A stretch of 64,000 nucleotides of DNA from VRUE01 sp036266075 (GTDB taxonomy: Bacteria > Actinomycetota > Thermoleophilia > Solirubrobacterales > 70-9). The stretch lies in NCBI GenBank assembly GCA_036266075.1, contig DATANV010000015.1:62001-126000 (forward strand), read 5' to 3'. The notes beneath the pieces were generated by a model. That model was not told the DNA's origin. It did not search any database and saw nothing but the letters and a program-made list of their open reading frames with translations. The number at the start of each line of letters is the position of its first letter. The stretch's first letter is position 1. A program made the position numbers and the translations under genes. Shown here in pieces: positions 7,109-14,992 of the stretch.

Positions 7109-8460
7109 CGACTTGGTCCAGCGCTGATGACCACGGTGACCTTGCCGCCTTCCTTCAGCCCCTTGCCTGCCCTGGGCTTTTGGGCGATCACCTTGCCCTT
7201 CGGCACTTTCCGCGAGTGGCGGCGCTTCACTTTCCGCAGCCCGCAGTTGCGCTTGTCGAGGGCTTTCCTTGCCGCCCTGAGCTTCTTGCCCTCGAGTTTC
7301 GGCACCCGGCAGCCGACCGTCTTCGCTTTGAGGGCGGTCGCCACGATCGGTTCCGCCAGGCCGCTGATCTTCACCGTCGCCCCGCCGATGCCGGCGGCGA
7401 TCGTTTCGATCGTCAACGGGCTGCGGAAGTCGTGGAACTGGCGCCCCGGGGCGAGCGGCGCGTCGCCGAAGGTGCCCGTCTCCGGGTTCGTGTCGAGCAG
7501 CCGTGAGGGGCGCACGCCGATTCCCCAGCCGGCCGGGTCGAGATGGATAGCGACGCCGTGCACGGCGGGATCGTCGGCGGGATAGGTTTCGTCGAAGAAG
7601 CCGATTCGCTGGCGGAAATCGAGGTCGAGGAACTCGCCGGCCCCGTTCGGGATCCGCAGCAGGCGGACGCCGCTGCTCTGCTCGAGCGGGACGATCGTGT
7701 AGGTGCCGTTGCGGGCGATCGTCGCTGTGTCTGCCGGTGGGATCGCGCCGAGCTCGAACTTGCGCCAGGCCGACATCTCGACCGGCGGCGACAGCGGGCG
7801 GCCGCTGCCCATAGGGTCGAATGGGTCGCCGTACTCGCTGAATTCTTCTCCGGGCGGCCGCACTTCGGCGCACTCGCCGCTGTAGGCGACCGGCACGTGG
7901 CCGGGGCCGAGGCAGCGGTAGGCCGCCGCGTGGGGCGAGCCGAGGACGTGGCCCAGCTCGTGGGCGATCGTGAAGGGTTCGAGGTTGTTGACCCAGGCCA
8001 TTTCGCCGCCGCCGATCCCGGATGAGCTGCAGGGGTTCGCCGGGCCCTCGTGCACGAAGATGTAGATGACCTGGCTGTAGTCGGATCTGTTGAAGCCATC
8101 CTGCGCCGTCGCTTTGCCGGCAGCTTCGGCGTTCCAGGTGTTGAACGGACAGCCGGAGGACGTCGCGACTTCGTAGGGCCCGAAGACCGAACCCCCGTCG
8201 CCGCTGAAGTCGACGCTGCCGAAGGTCTGGGTGAGGAAGTAGTTCTCGACCGTGAAGCCCCCGGGCGGGTGCCCCGGGTTGAACATCGTTTCGGTCACTT
8301 CCTGCTCATAGCTGCTCGGCGGCGGGGGGTCGCCTGCCCTGAAGTAGAAGACGACGCCGGTCGGACCGCCACCCGCGGCGCTCACCGGGACCGGCGCCGC
8401 CACGAGGCCGCAGAGAAGGCTCGCGAAGAGCGCGAGAACGATCCGTCCCGGGAACCCCAT
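7072..8460 (-). CDS. Secreted metzincin-like metalloprotease with C-terminal PASTA domain
   Basis: ATG 8460 opens a signal peptide (MGFPGRIVLALFASLLCGLVA...VSAAGGG); upstream codons in the same frame are a high-GC extension. Of 462 residues, the central part has the zinc motif HELGHVLGSPH, with ligands His, His and a third His as in M6/metzincin-like proteases. The last 80 residues form a PASTA-like domain (CRVPKLEGKKLRAARKALDK ... VIAQKPRAGKGLKEGGKVTV), which in other proteins binds peptidoglycan. A wall-anchored extracellular protease is the likely role. Its 3' end overlaps budA by 37 bp (convergent). A Met-rich turn was not confidently placed. Confidence 0.8.
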   Translation of the reverse strand: MGFPGRIVLALFASLLCGLVAAPVPVSAAGGGPTGVVFYFRAGDPPPPSSYEQEVTETMFNPGHPPGGFTVENYFLTQTFGSVDFSGDGGSVFGPYEVATSSGCPFNTWNAEAAGKATAQDGFNRSDYSQVIYIFVHEGPANPCSSSGIGGGEMAWVNNLEPFTIAHELGHVLGSPHAAAYRCLGPGHVPVAYSGECAEVRPPGEEFSEYGDPFDPMGSGRPLSPPVEMSAWRKFELGAIPPADTATIARNGTYTIVPLEQSSGVRLLRIPNGAGEFLDLDFRQRIGFFDETYPADDPAVHGVAIHLDPAGWGIGVRPSRLLDTNPETGTFGDAPLAPGRQFHDFRSPLTIETIAAGIGGATVKISGLAEPIVATALKAKTVGCRVPKLEGKKLRAARKALDKRNCGLRKVKRRHSRKVPKGKVIAQKPRAGKGLKEGGKVTVVISAGPSRQRSRSTRSTAA

Positions 8461-8597
8461 CCAAGAGAACCCTAAGGCCCGCGGCGGGCAAGGCCTCTCG
8501 CCGGAATGCGCCCGGTTCGCGGCAGCTTTTGGGGGTCCATAGCGCACCAAGTCCTGCCACCAAACCCCCTCGAAGTCGATTGGTAGCGGTCTGGCGC

Positions 8598-10169
8598 TCA
8601 GCAGCGGCGGTAGAGGACCCAGGAGTCGTTGCCGGCCACGCGGTCGAAGCCGGGGGGGACGGCGGTGTCGAAGCGGGTGGGGTCGTTGGGGTCGAGGATG
8701 AAGTTGTGGATCACGAACGGGCTTGCCGGGTCGAGGAAGTAGCCCCGCGCTGCCGCACGCTGCTCGGAGGAGCTGACGATGCGGCTGGGGCGGACGTCGA
8801 GGTAGAAGGCGAGCCGGGGGACGGCGCGGTGGTTGGGGGCCGAGATCGGGCTGCAGAGCGGTTCGAAGGCGCCGGAGGTGGCGAGGTCGCTGAGGTCGCG
8901 CTCGATGCTGCCCTGGTTCGAGAGATCGCGGTGGACGGTCGAGTCGAGATCCCACTGGTTGGGCAGCCAGAGGACGAACATCAGGGCGACGATGCCGGCG
9001 AAGGCCTGCCAGCGGCGCCGCCAGGGATGGTCGCGCTCCAGCAGGCGCCAACCGAGCAGGGCGAGCGCCGCGAAGATCGCCAACACGGCGGCGGCGAGCA
9101 TCGTGTAGCGGGCGATGATCGCCAGCCCGGCGCCGCCGAGCAGGGCAAATGCGCCGATCGACAGCGCCGCCGCGGCAAGGCCGAGGGTCGAGCGGCGGCG
9201 CAGGAAGGCGAAGCCGAGTGCGGCGCCGCCGGCCCCGCCGACCATTCCCGGCCACTGCAGCACTTCGCCCAGCGCCCGCGGCCCATAGAGCACGAGGTCG
9301 ATCGGGCCGGTGTGGCGGGCCAGCGTGTCGACCGTTTCGCGCGTGCCGGTGAAGGAGTAGGTGGGGCTGCCGGCGGTGATCCAGTCGAACAGCGCCCAGA
9401 GGAGTGGGGCGGCGAGGGCAAGCGCCACTAGGGCGATGCCGTTGGGGGAGACGAGGGTGCCCCTCGCGCGGACAATCGCCGGCCTAATGAGGCCGGCGAT
9501 TTGAGTATCCGCCCGCGCGAGGGGCACCCTCGTCCCCCCTCCGGGACCGTCTCGGCGGGGCGGGCCTGCGGGGTCGGCGGCCCTGTCTGGGGGGGCGGAA
9601 GCTTTGGTGGGGGCGAGCAGCAGATAGCTGAGGTAAGCGAGGGAGAAGAGCCAGGCCTCGGGGCGGAGGAGGCCGGCTAGTGCGAGCAGGACGAGCACGG
9701 GCCAGCCGGCGCGGGGGCGTTTCGTCTCCATGAGGAGCGCCCCGAGGACGAGGGCGATGTAGGGGAGATCGACGTAGGCGCGCAGGCCGTTGGAGAGGTA
9801 GGGGGCCCTGGTGAGGACGATCAACGCGGCGACGGCGCCGATCGGCCGGTCGAACCAGAGTGCTCCCAGCCGGTAGACGAGGTAGGCGATGAGGCCCAGC
9901 GAGGCGTAGGCGATTGCCATCGTCACGCCAACAGCTCCGTCGCCGAGCGGCGTCGTCACCAGACCCAGCAGGTCGGCCAGCGGGTGCGGAGTAGGGGGCA
10001 GCGCCGCGCCGTAATCGGGGCTCATGCCGTGGGCCAGTTCCCGCCCCCAGACGAGTGCGTAGATCGTGTCGTAGTTGGGAAAGCCGAGCGGAAAGACGAG
10101 CAGCAGCGTCGCTGCCACCGCGGCGATCCAGGCGAGTGGCGTCAGCCAGTTGCGCAGCTCCAATGGCAC
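8598..10169 (-). CDS. Polytopic membrane protein, glycosyltransferase-like (GT-C fold)
   Basis: A 523-residue membrane protein with about 10-12 hydrophobic helices. The first extracellular loop contains PNYDTIYALVWGRELAHGMSP, resembling the first-loop acidic site of GT-C (ArnT/PMT-like) enzymes that use polyprenyl-phosphate sugars. The C-terminal domain is soluble and probably outside. Such proteins glycosylate proteins or wall lipids; donor and acceptor are unknown. The start is GTG 10169. An 85-bp perfect nested palindrome at 9450-9534 lies in frame and encodes a loop of charged and Gly/Arg-rich residues (GTRVPLARADTQIAGLIRPA), inserted between membrane segments without breaking the frame. 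The gene diverges from dnaX. Confidence 0.65.
   Translation of the reverse strand: MPLELRNWLTPLAWIAAVAATLLLVFPLGFPNYDTIYALVWGRELAHGMSPDYGAALPPTPHPLADLLGLVTTPLGDGAVGVTMAIAYASLGLIAYLVYRLGALWFDRPIGAVAALIVLTRAPYLSNGLRAYVDLPYIALVLGALLMETKRPRAGWPVLVLLALAGLLRPEAWLFSLAYLSYLLLAPTKASAPPDRAADPAGPPRRDGPGGGTRVPLARADTQIAGLIRPAIVRARGTLVSPNGIALVALALAAPLLWALFDWITAGSPTYSFTGTRETVDTLARHTGPIDLVLYGPRALGEVLQWPGMVGGAGGAALGFAFLRRRSTLGLAAAALSIGAFALLGGAGLAIIARYTMLAAAVLAIFAALALLGWRLLERDHPWRRRWQAFAGIVALMFVLWLPNQWDLDSTVHRDLSNQGSIERDLSDLATSGAFEPLCSPISAPNHRAVPRLAFYLDVRPSRIVSSSEQRAAARGYFLDPASPFVIHNFILDPNDPTRFDTAVPPGFDRVAGNDSWVLYRRC
9450..9534. repeat. In-frame nested palindromic element inside a membrane-protein gene
   Basis: Outer perfect arms of 21 bp (9450-9470 with 9514-9534) and inner perfect arms of 11 bp (9474-9484 with 9491-9501) around a 6-nt loop TAATGA. 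Short unpaired stretches lie between them. The element is read through in frame. It looks like a mobile palindromic repeat rather than part of the ancestral gene. Confidence 0.85.
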
Positions 10170-10191
10170 CGGCGCACGGTATCCGGAGGCA

Positions 10192-10228
10192 AGGCGCCTT
10201 AGTCGCCCTATGGACCGAAAAGGCGCCT
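10192..10228. promoter_or_regulatory. Paired AGGCGCCT palindromes upstream of dnaX
   Basis: The self-complementary octamer AGGCGCCT occurs at 10192-10199 and 10221-10228, 29 bp apart, between the divergent membrane-protein gene and dnaX. A near-identical pair with the same 29-bp spacing lies before icd (55095-55131). Likely an operator or promoter-proximal element; its protein partner is unknown. Confidence 0.4.
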
Positions 10229-10240
10229 ACTCGGCGCAGA

Positions 10241-10246
10241 TACACT
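10241..10246 (+). promoter_or_regulatory. -10-like element of dnaX
   Basis: TACACT ends 7 nt before GTG 10254, with no ribosome binding site between them. Confidence 0.45.
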
Positions 10247-10253
10247 GGCTGCG

Positions 10254-11942
10254 GTGCCGCCGTCCAGCGACTCGACCTCTCTATACCGCCGCCATCGCCC
10301 GGGATCCTTCGACGAGGTGGTCGGCCAGCAGCACGTGGTCCGCACGCTGCGCAACGCGGTCGAGCAGGGCAAGGTCCACCACGCTTACCTTTTCGTCGGC
10401 TCGCGCGGGACCGGCAAGACCTCGATGGCAAAGATCCTCGCCCGCTCGCTCAACTGCGAGCGCGGCGGGCCCACCGTCACCCCCTGCGGCGAGTGCGAGT
10501 CCTGCCTGACGATCGCCGCCGGCACCTCGATGGACGTGATCGAGATGGACGCCGCCTCCAATCGCTCGGTCGACGACGTTCGCGACCTGCGCGAGCGGGT
10601 CGCCTACGCCCCGGCCGGCGGCCACTGGAAGGTCTACATCCTCGACGAGGCGCACATGCTGACCAAAGAGGCGTGGAACGCCTTCCTCAAGACCCTCGAG
10701 GAGCCACCGCCCAACACGGTCTTCGTCCTCGCCACCACCGAGTCGCACAAGGTGATGGCGACGATCGCCGATCGCTGCCAGCGCTTCGACTTCCAGCGCC
10801 CCTCCCTCGAGCAGATCTCCGAGGTCCTGCAGCGCGTCGCCGCCGCGGAGGAGATCGAGATCGAGGACGGTGCGATCTCGCTGATCGCCCGCTCCGCATC
10901 CGGCAGCTTCCGCGACGCCCTCGGCACCCTCGACCAGCTCGTTTCCTTCGGTGGGGCCGACTCCGGCGAGGCCCGGATCGGCGTCGACGCCGTGATCGAC
11001 CTGCTCGGAGCCGCTGACGCCGACCTGCTCTTCGACGCCGTCGACGCGGTCGCCGCCGAAGACCCCAAGACCGTTCTCCTCAAGGTCGATGAGATGTCCC
11101 GCTCCGGCCGCGACCCGACCCAGTTCGCCCGCGACCTCCTCGCCCACCTCCGCCACCTGCTGGTCACGCAGACCGTCGGCGAGGCTCCCACTAGCTTCGT
11201 CATCACCGCCACCGACGCCGGCCGGCTCACCGCCCAAGCAACCGCGCTCGGCGCCGCAACCCTCGTCCGCACCATCGACGAGCTTTCCGCAGCCCTGACC
11301 GCCGTCCGCGAGGGCGACGACGCCCGCATGGCGGTAGAGATCGCCCTGCTGAAAGCAGCCCGCCCCGACCTCGACCCCTCGACCGAGGGCCTCCTCCGCC
11401 GCATCGAGCGACTAGAGCAGGGTTCTGGACAGCCGGCCAAGGCCCCGATCCCCGCCTCAGCTTCCCCCGTAGCGACGGAGCCTGCTTCGCCCGACCCGGA
11501 GGAGCGCGCAGCCCAAGCAGAGCCCCCCTCTCCATCCTCGACAGGCCCCGCGGCCCAAGCGCCTGCGGATCTGGACCTCGAGCAGGTTGTGCGCGTCTGG
11601 CCCGCCGTGCTCGATCAGTTGATGCAATCCGCTCCGGCTCTCGCCGCTTCGTTCGACGGCGCCCGTCCGATTGCGGTCGACGCCGGCGAGAAGACCGTGA
11701 CTGTCGGCTTTCCAGCCGACCACACCTTCAACAAGCGCAAGGCCGAGGTGCCCGACAAGCGGGAGCAGCTCGCGGCGGCGCTCGAGACCGTGCTCGGCCA
11801 GAGGCTGGCGCCGGTCTACGAGGTGCTGGACGGCGAGGTCGGGCCTGAGGCAGAGGGCGCGGGCGAGAGCGGGAAGGACGTCGATGCCGCATCCTTGGTG
11901 GAGCGGATCAAAAGCGAGTTCGACGCTGAGGAGGTCGGTTAG
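10254..11942 (+). CDS. dnaX: DNA polymerase III subunits gamma/tau
   Basis: A 562-residue clamp-loader ATPase. Walker A GSRGTGKT is at residues 49-56, the zinc module has C68, C78, C81 and C84, Walker B/DExx is ILDEAHMLTKEAWNAFLKTL, and sensor 1 is TTESHK. Domain III follows to about residue 370. After it comes an Ala/Pro/Ser-rich linker (about residues 390-450) and a C-terminal domain of about 110 residues resembling the tau-type extension. It loads the beta clamp and organises the replisome. The start is GTG 10254. It heads a dnaX-ybaB-recR cluster: ybaB begins on the base after its stop codon. Confidence 0.95.
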   Translation: MPPSSDSTSLYRRHRPGSFDEVVGQQHVVRTLRNAVEQGKVHHAYLFVGSRGTGKTSMAKILARSLNCERGGPTVTPCGECESCLTIAAGTSMDVIEMDAASNRSVDDVRDLRERVAYAPAGGHWKVYILDEAHMLTKEAWNAFLKTLEEPPPNTVFVLATTESHKVMATIADRCQRFDFQRPSLEQISEVLQRVAAAEEIEIEDGAISLIARSASGSFRDALGTLDQLVSFGGADSGEARIGVDAVIDLLGAADADLLFDAVDAVAAEDPKTVLLKVDEMSRSGRDPTQFARDLLAHLRHLLVTQTVGEAPTSFVITATDAGRLTAQATALGAATLVRTIDELSAALTAVREGDDARMAVEIALLKAARPDLDPSTEGLLRRIERLEQGSGQPAKAPIPASASPVATEPASPDPEERAAQAEPPSPSSTGPAAQAPADLDLEQVVRVWPAVLDQLMQSAPALAASFDGARPIAVDAGEKTVTVGFPADHTFNKRKAEVPDKREQLAAALETVLGQRLAPVYEVLDGEVGPEAEGAGESGKDVDAASLVERIKSEFDAEEVG

Positions 11943-12272
11943 GTGGCTAGAGGCGGGCCCGGGGGCTTCGACGTGAACGCCCTGATGAAACAGGCACAGC
12001 AGATGCAGCAACAGATGGAGCAGGCCCAGGAGCAGCTGAAGGACGAAGTCGTAGAGGCAAGCGCCGGTGGCGGCATGGTCAAGGTGAAGATGGGTGGCGA
12101 CCTGACCCTGCGCGAGATCGTCATCGACCCCGAGGCGGTTGATCCGGAGGAGGCGGAGATCCTGGCCGACATGGTCCAGGCCGCGGTCAACGAGGCGCTG
12201 CGCGCCGCCCAGGACTTGGCCGGCTCGAAGATGGGCGGGATCACCGGCGGTCTCGGCCTCCCCGGACTCTGA
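11943..12272 (+). CDS. ybaB: YbaB/EbfC-family nucleoid-associated protein
   Basis: A 109-residue protein with the family layout: an N-terminal helix rich in Met and Gln (MKQAQQMQQQMEQAQEQLKD), a central strand set GGGMVKVKMGGDLTLREIVIDPE and a C-terminal helix VNEALRAAQDL. YbaB forms a dimer that binds and bridges DNA, and is almost always encoded between dnaX and recR, as here. The start is GTG 11943, directly abutting the dnaX stop codon, so translation is coupled. Confidence 0.93.
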   Translation: MARGGPGGFDVNALMKQAQQMQQQMEQAQEQLKDEVVEASAGGGMVKVKMGGDLTLREIVIDPEAVDPEEAEILADMVQAAVNEALRAAQDLAGSKMGGITGGLGLPGL

Positions 12273-12337
12273 GCGGTGCGGAGGAAGCGTGCATATCTGA
12301 CTCTTCGCGACCGGAGCACCGGCGAAGTCCGGTTGCC

Positions 12338-12940
12338 ATGAGCGGCGAGGGCCCGGCCCCGCTCTCCCGCCTCGTCGCAGAGCTGTCGCGGCTGCCGGGG
12401 ATCGGCCAGCGGACCGCGCAGCGACTCGCCTTCCATATCCTGCGGGCACCGGACGAAGAGGCGGATGCGCTGGCGACGGCGATCCGCGAGGTCAAGGAGA
12501 AGGTCGGCCTCTGCGAGCGGTGCTTCAACCTCGCCGAGGGTCCGCTCTGCCGGATCTGCTCGGACCCCAATCGCGACCAGGCGACGATCTGCGTGGTCGA
12601 GGAGCCGGCTGACGTGATCCCGATCGAGCGCACGCACGAGTACCGCGGCCTTTACCACGTGCTGGGCGGTGCGCTCTCGCCGATCGACGGGATCGACGCC
12701 GGCGACATCAAGGTTGCCGAGCTCTTGCAGCGGGTCGAGGCGGGTGGCGTGCGCGAGGTCGTGCTCGCCACCAACCCGACCACCACCGGCGAGGCGACGG
12801 CCCTGCACATCGCCGAGCTGCTACGCGGCAAGGCGGCGGTCACGCGCCTCGCCAGCGGGCTGCCGATCGGCGCCGACCTCGAGCACGCCGACGAGGTCAC
12901 CCTGGGTAAGGCGCTGACCGGCCGGCGCGCGCTGGACTGA
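12338..12940 (+). CDS. recR: Recombination mediator protein RecR
   Basis: At 200 residues it has the usual length. A helix-hairpin-helix (LSRLPGIGQRTAQRLAFHIL) is followed by a zinc finger with C59, C62, C71 and C74, a Toprim domain starting ICVVEEPADVIPIERT, and the C-terminal Walker B-like segment. With RecO (and RecF) it loads RecA on gapped DNA. It lies 65 bp after ybaB. A good intrinsic terminator follows 80 bp downstream, ending the dnaX cluster. Confidence 0.95.
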   Translation: MSGEGPAPLSRLVAELSRLPGIGQRTAQRLAFHILRAPDEEADALATAIREVKEKVGLCERCFNLAEGPLCRICSDPNRDQATICVVEEPADVIPIERTHEYRGLYHVLGGALSPIDGIDAGDIKVAELLQRVEAGGVREVVLATNPTTTGEATALHIAELLRGKAAVTRLASGLPIGADLEHADEVTLGKALTGRRALD

Positions 12941-13019
12941 TTCGAGCGTGCGGCGACGCTGGGCGGCGTTCCGCGCTGGCCGATGCCCCGAACTGGACAT
13001 TTGGACTGGACGTCTCTGG

Positions 13020-13040
13020 ACCCGCAATTTGCGGGTTTTT
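13020..13040 (+). terminator. Intrinsic terminator after recR
   Basis: Stem ACCCGC/GCGGGT (13020-13025 with 13031-13036), loop AATTT, followed by a run of T to 13040. Standard rho-independent form. Confidence 0.8.
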
Positions 13041-13078
13041 GACTCACTGGCGTCCGGTCCCTCCGCGAAGGTCTGAGG

Positions 13079-13798
13079 GTGGCGACGGGCGTTCCGATAG
13101 ATACCGGCGCGGACGGGAGCTCGGCGGGCAAGCTCGCTCGCGAGGTCTCTGCGCTGCAGGCGGCCCTGCTCGGCAGGCTGCATGACGAGCTTTCCGACGG
13201 CGACGCCGCCTTCGCTGCCGCTGCGCAGAAGCTGGCCGAGGAGTTCGGCGCGGTGACCGCGACCGCGATCGGCACGCTCTGGCCAACCGATGCGCCGGTC
13301 GCCCCTGCCGATCCCGAGGACGGCCATCCCAGCCTCTACCGCCCGGGCCAGATGCGACGTCGCCTCGACCAGCTGCTGGAGGCGAGCCGCCGCTACGGCC
13401 ATCCCTTCGCCCTTGTCGTCTTCGACGTGGACGGGCCGGGGGCGCGCAACGGCGACGGGGACGGGGATCGCGCCACCGCTCTGGCGGTCGTCGGTGCGGC
13501 GCTCTCCGAAAGCGTGCGATTGCTCGACGAGACCTTCCGCCTCGAGGAGGACGCCCTCTGCGTGCTGGCTCCCAATCAGGACACGGTCGGCGGCGTGCAG
13601 ATGGCCGAGCGGCTGCTATGCCAGCTCGACGAGCTCGAAGCTGCGGGGGGTCTGCGGATCGGGATCACCGCCGGAGTCGTCGCCTGCCCGGACCACGGCA
13701 GCGACGCTGAGGCGCTGCTGCACAAGGCCGACGAGGCGATGTGGCGCGCCCGTGCCGTGGGCCAGCCGGTCGGGATCGGCGCCTTGCAAGATCGCTGA
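13079..13798 (+). CDS. Degenerate GGDEF-domain protein
   Basis: A 239-residue protein with an N-terminal helical region of about 85 residues and a C-terminal diguanylate-cyclase fold: RRRLDQLLEASRRYGHPFALVVFDVDG (first metal-site strand), VGAALSESVRLLDETFRLEEDALCVL, and the C-terminal ADEAMWRARAVG helix. The signature GG(D/E)EF is replaced by RLEEDAL, so catalytic synthesis of cyclic di-GMP is unlikely; it may bind GTP or a nucleotide, or act as a partner protein. The start is GTG 13079. It is followed at 55 bp by the MerR-type regulator. Confidence 0.75.
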   Translation: MATGVPIDTGADGSSAGKLAREVSALQAALLGRLHDELSDGDAAFAAAAQKLAEEFGAVTATAIGTLWPTDAPVAPADPEDGHPSLYRPGQMRRRLDQLLEASRRYGHPFALVVFDVDGPGARNGDGDGDRATALAVVGAALSESVRLLDETFRLEEDALCVLAPNQDTVGGVQMAERLLCQLDELEAAGGLRIGITAGVVACPDHGSDAEALLHKADEAMWRARAVGQPVGIGALQDR

Positions 13799-13852
13799 CA
13801 GATTCCCGAAATCTGTCCATAACCGGTGTAAACCTCGAATACGGCTGCCAGA

Positions 13853-14701
13853 ATGCTGCGCATGCCGGGGATCCGAACCAACGCCGCCGCAGAAGTTCTG
13901 GGGGTCAGCCCCAACACGCTGCGCAGCTGGGAGCGCCGTTACGGCTTCCCAGTGCCGAAGCGCACGCCCGGCAACCACCGCAACTACGAGCTGGTCGAGC
14001 TGCAGACGCTGCGCGACGCCCTCGCCGAGACCGGCAACATCTCCTCGGCGATCGAGCTGGCGCGCCAGCGCCAGGCGGCACCGGCCAGCGGCGGCGGCCT
14101 GCTCTTCGCCTTCGAGGCCTTCGACGAGGACGCCGCCGACCGCGTCGTCGAGGAGAGCCTGGCGCTGCGTCCGCTGGAGCGCACGGTCGAGGAGATGCTG
14201 CTGCCGGCGGTCGACCGGCTCGCCGGCGCCCCCGACCGCGAGGCCGAGTTGGAGTTCGCCGCCCGCTGGGCGACCGGGTGGCTGCACGGCGCCCGCCGCC
14301 TTGCCTCCACCGCCTCGCGCCCGGCCGGCATCCTGCTGCTCGACGCGAGCCGCGGCGCGGCCGCCGAGGAGGTCCACGCGCAGGCGCTCGACCTCGCTCT
14401 GCGCCGTGCCGGCTTCCGAGTCCTGATGCTTTCCGACGGGCTGGGGGAGGAGCGGATGGAGCGCGCGCTGCGCGCCCTCGACCCGACCGCGATCGTCCTC
14501 TGCGGTCCCGGCGCCGACACCCCGACCGCAGTCCAGCTCGTCCGCAAGATCCGCGAGGCGGGCTTCGACGCGCCGCTCTTCGGCTTCCGCGCCAGCGGCC
14601 TGATCGGCGACGCGATTCCCAGCGCCGGCGAGCGTCCCAGCCAGGTCACCGGAATGCTCAACGCGGACCTCCGCCGCCGCGCCTCCCAGGCCTTCGCCTA
14701 G
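13853..14701 (+). CDS. MerR-family regulator with cobalamin-binding-like domains
   Basis: Of 282 residues, the first 70 form a MerR winged helix (NAAAEVLGVSPNTLRSWERR ... PKRTPGNHRNYELVELQTLR). Then comes a helical bundle (about residues 85-150) and a Rossmann-like domain, as in CarH/LitR light-sensing repressors. The B12 fingerprint D-x-H-x-x-G is not intact: the matching loop reads LLLDASRGAAAEEVHAQ, without the axial His. It may therefore work without B12, like M. xanthus CarA is said to. The first ATG (13853) or ATG 13862 could be the start. A long perfect palindrome follows the gene at 14751. Confidence 0.75.
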   Translation: MLRMPGIRTNAAAEVLGVSPNTLRSWERRYGFPVPKRTPGNHRNYELVELQTLRDALAETGNISSAIELARQRQAAPASGGGLLFAFEAFDEDAADRVVEESLALRPLERTVEEMLLPAVDRLAGAPDREAELEFAARWATGWLHGARRLASTASRPAGILLLDASRGAAAEEVHAQALDLALRRAGFRVLMLSDGLGEERMERALRALDPTAIVLCGPGADTPTAVQLVRKIREAGFDAPLFGFRASGLIGDAIPSAGERPSQVTGMLNADLRRRASQAFA

Positions 14702-14750
14702 CCGCCGCCTCTCCCCAAGCCGCCCGTGAGGCCTCGCCCCTTCGCGCCGA

Positions 14751-14805
14751 CGGGACGCGCCGGTAGTTAACCACCATATGGGTAGTTAACTACCGGCGCG
14801 TCCCG
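14751..14805. repeat. 55-bp palindrome, repeat family A copy 1
   Basis: Perfect 21-bp arms (14751-14771 with 14785-14805) around a 13-nt centre. The core CCGGTAGTTAAC recurs in inverted form at 60220-60256. A second small hairpin, CCCGCC/GGCGGG (14802-14816), abuts it. It lies between the MerR gene and the PstS-like gene, and could also act as a transcription stop, though there is no T-tract. Confidence 0.85.
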
Positions 14806-14842
14806 CCCGTGGCGGGTCTCGGATGGCCGCTTTCGCTCCCAC

Positions 14843-14859
14843 GTAACCGTTCTGTCACC
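14843..14859 (+). promoter_or_regulatory. PHO-box-like direct repeat before the PstS-like gene
   Basis: GTAACC (14843) and GTCACC (14854) are spaced 11 bp apart, similar to the GTTCACC-type 11-bp direct repeats bound by PhoP in actinobacteria. A GGTGAC half-site follows at 14875. Suggestive only. Confidence 0.35.
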
Positions 14860-14929
14860 AAACGGCAACGATCCGGTGACACCGTGGATATGGCCATGTA
14901 ACAGGCTCGTAGAAGTTCCGTGAACCGGC

Positions 14930-14956
14930 TTGACAGAGCCGTATTCCGCCTAGAAC
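14930..14956 (+). promoter_or_regulatory. Sigma70-like promoter of the PstS-like operon
   Basis: TTGACA (14930-14935) and TAGAAC (14951-14956) are separated by 15 bp. It is one of the few good -35 boxes in the window, and is followed by a leader with AAGAAAGG. Confidence 0.5.
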
Positions 14957-14992
14957 GCTGCCGCCGCAACCACGGTTCAGTCAAGAAAGGAA

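Noticed and set aside
10100..13000. A replication origin near dnaX-recR
   Set aside because: No cluster of DnaA boxes, A/T-rich unwinding region or dnaA/dnaN neighbour was seen.
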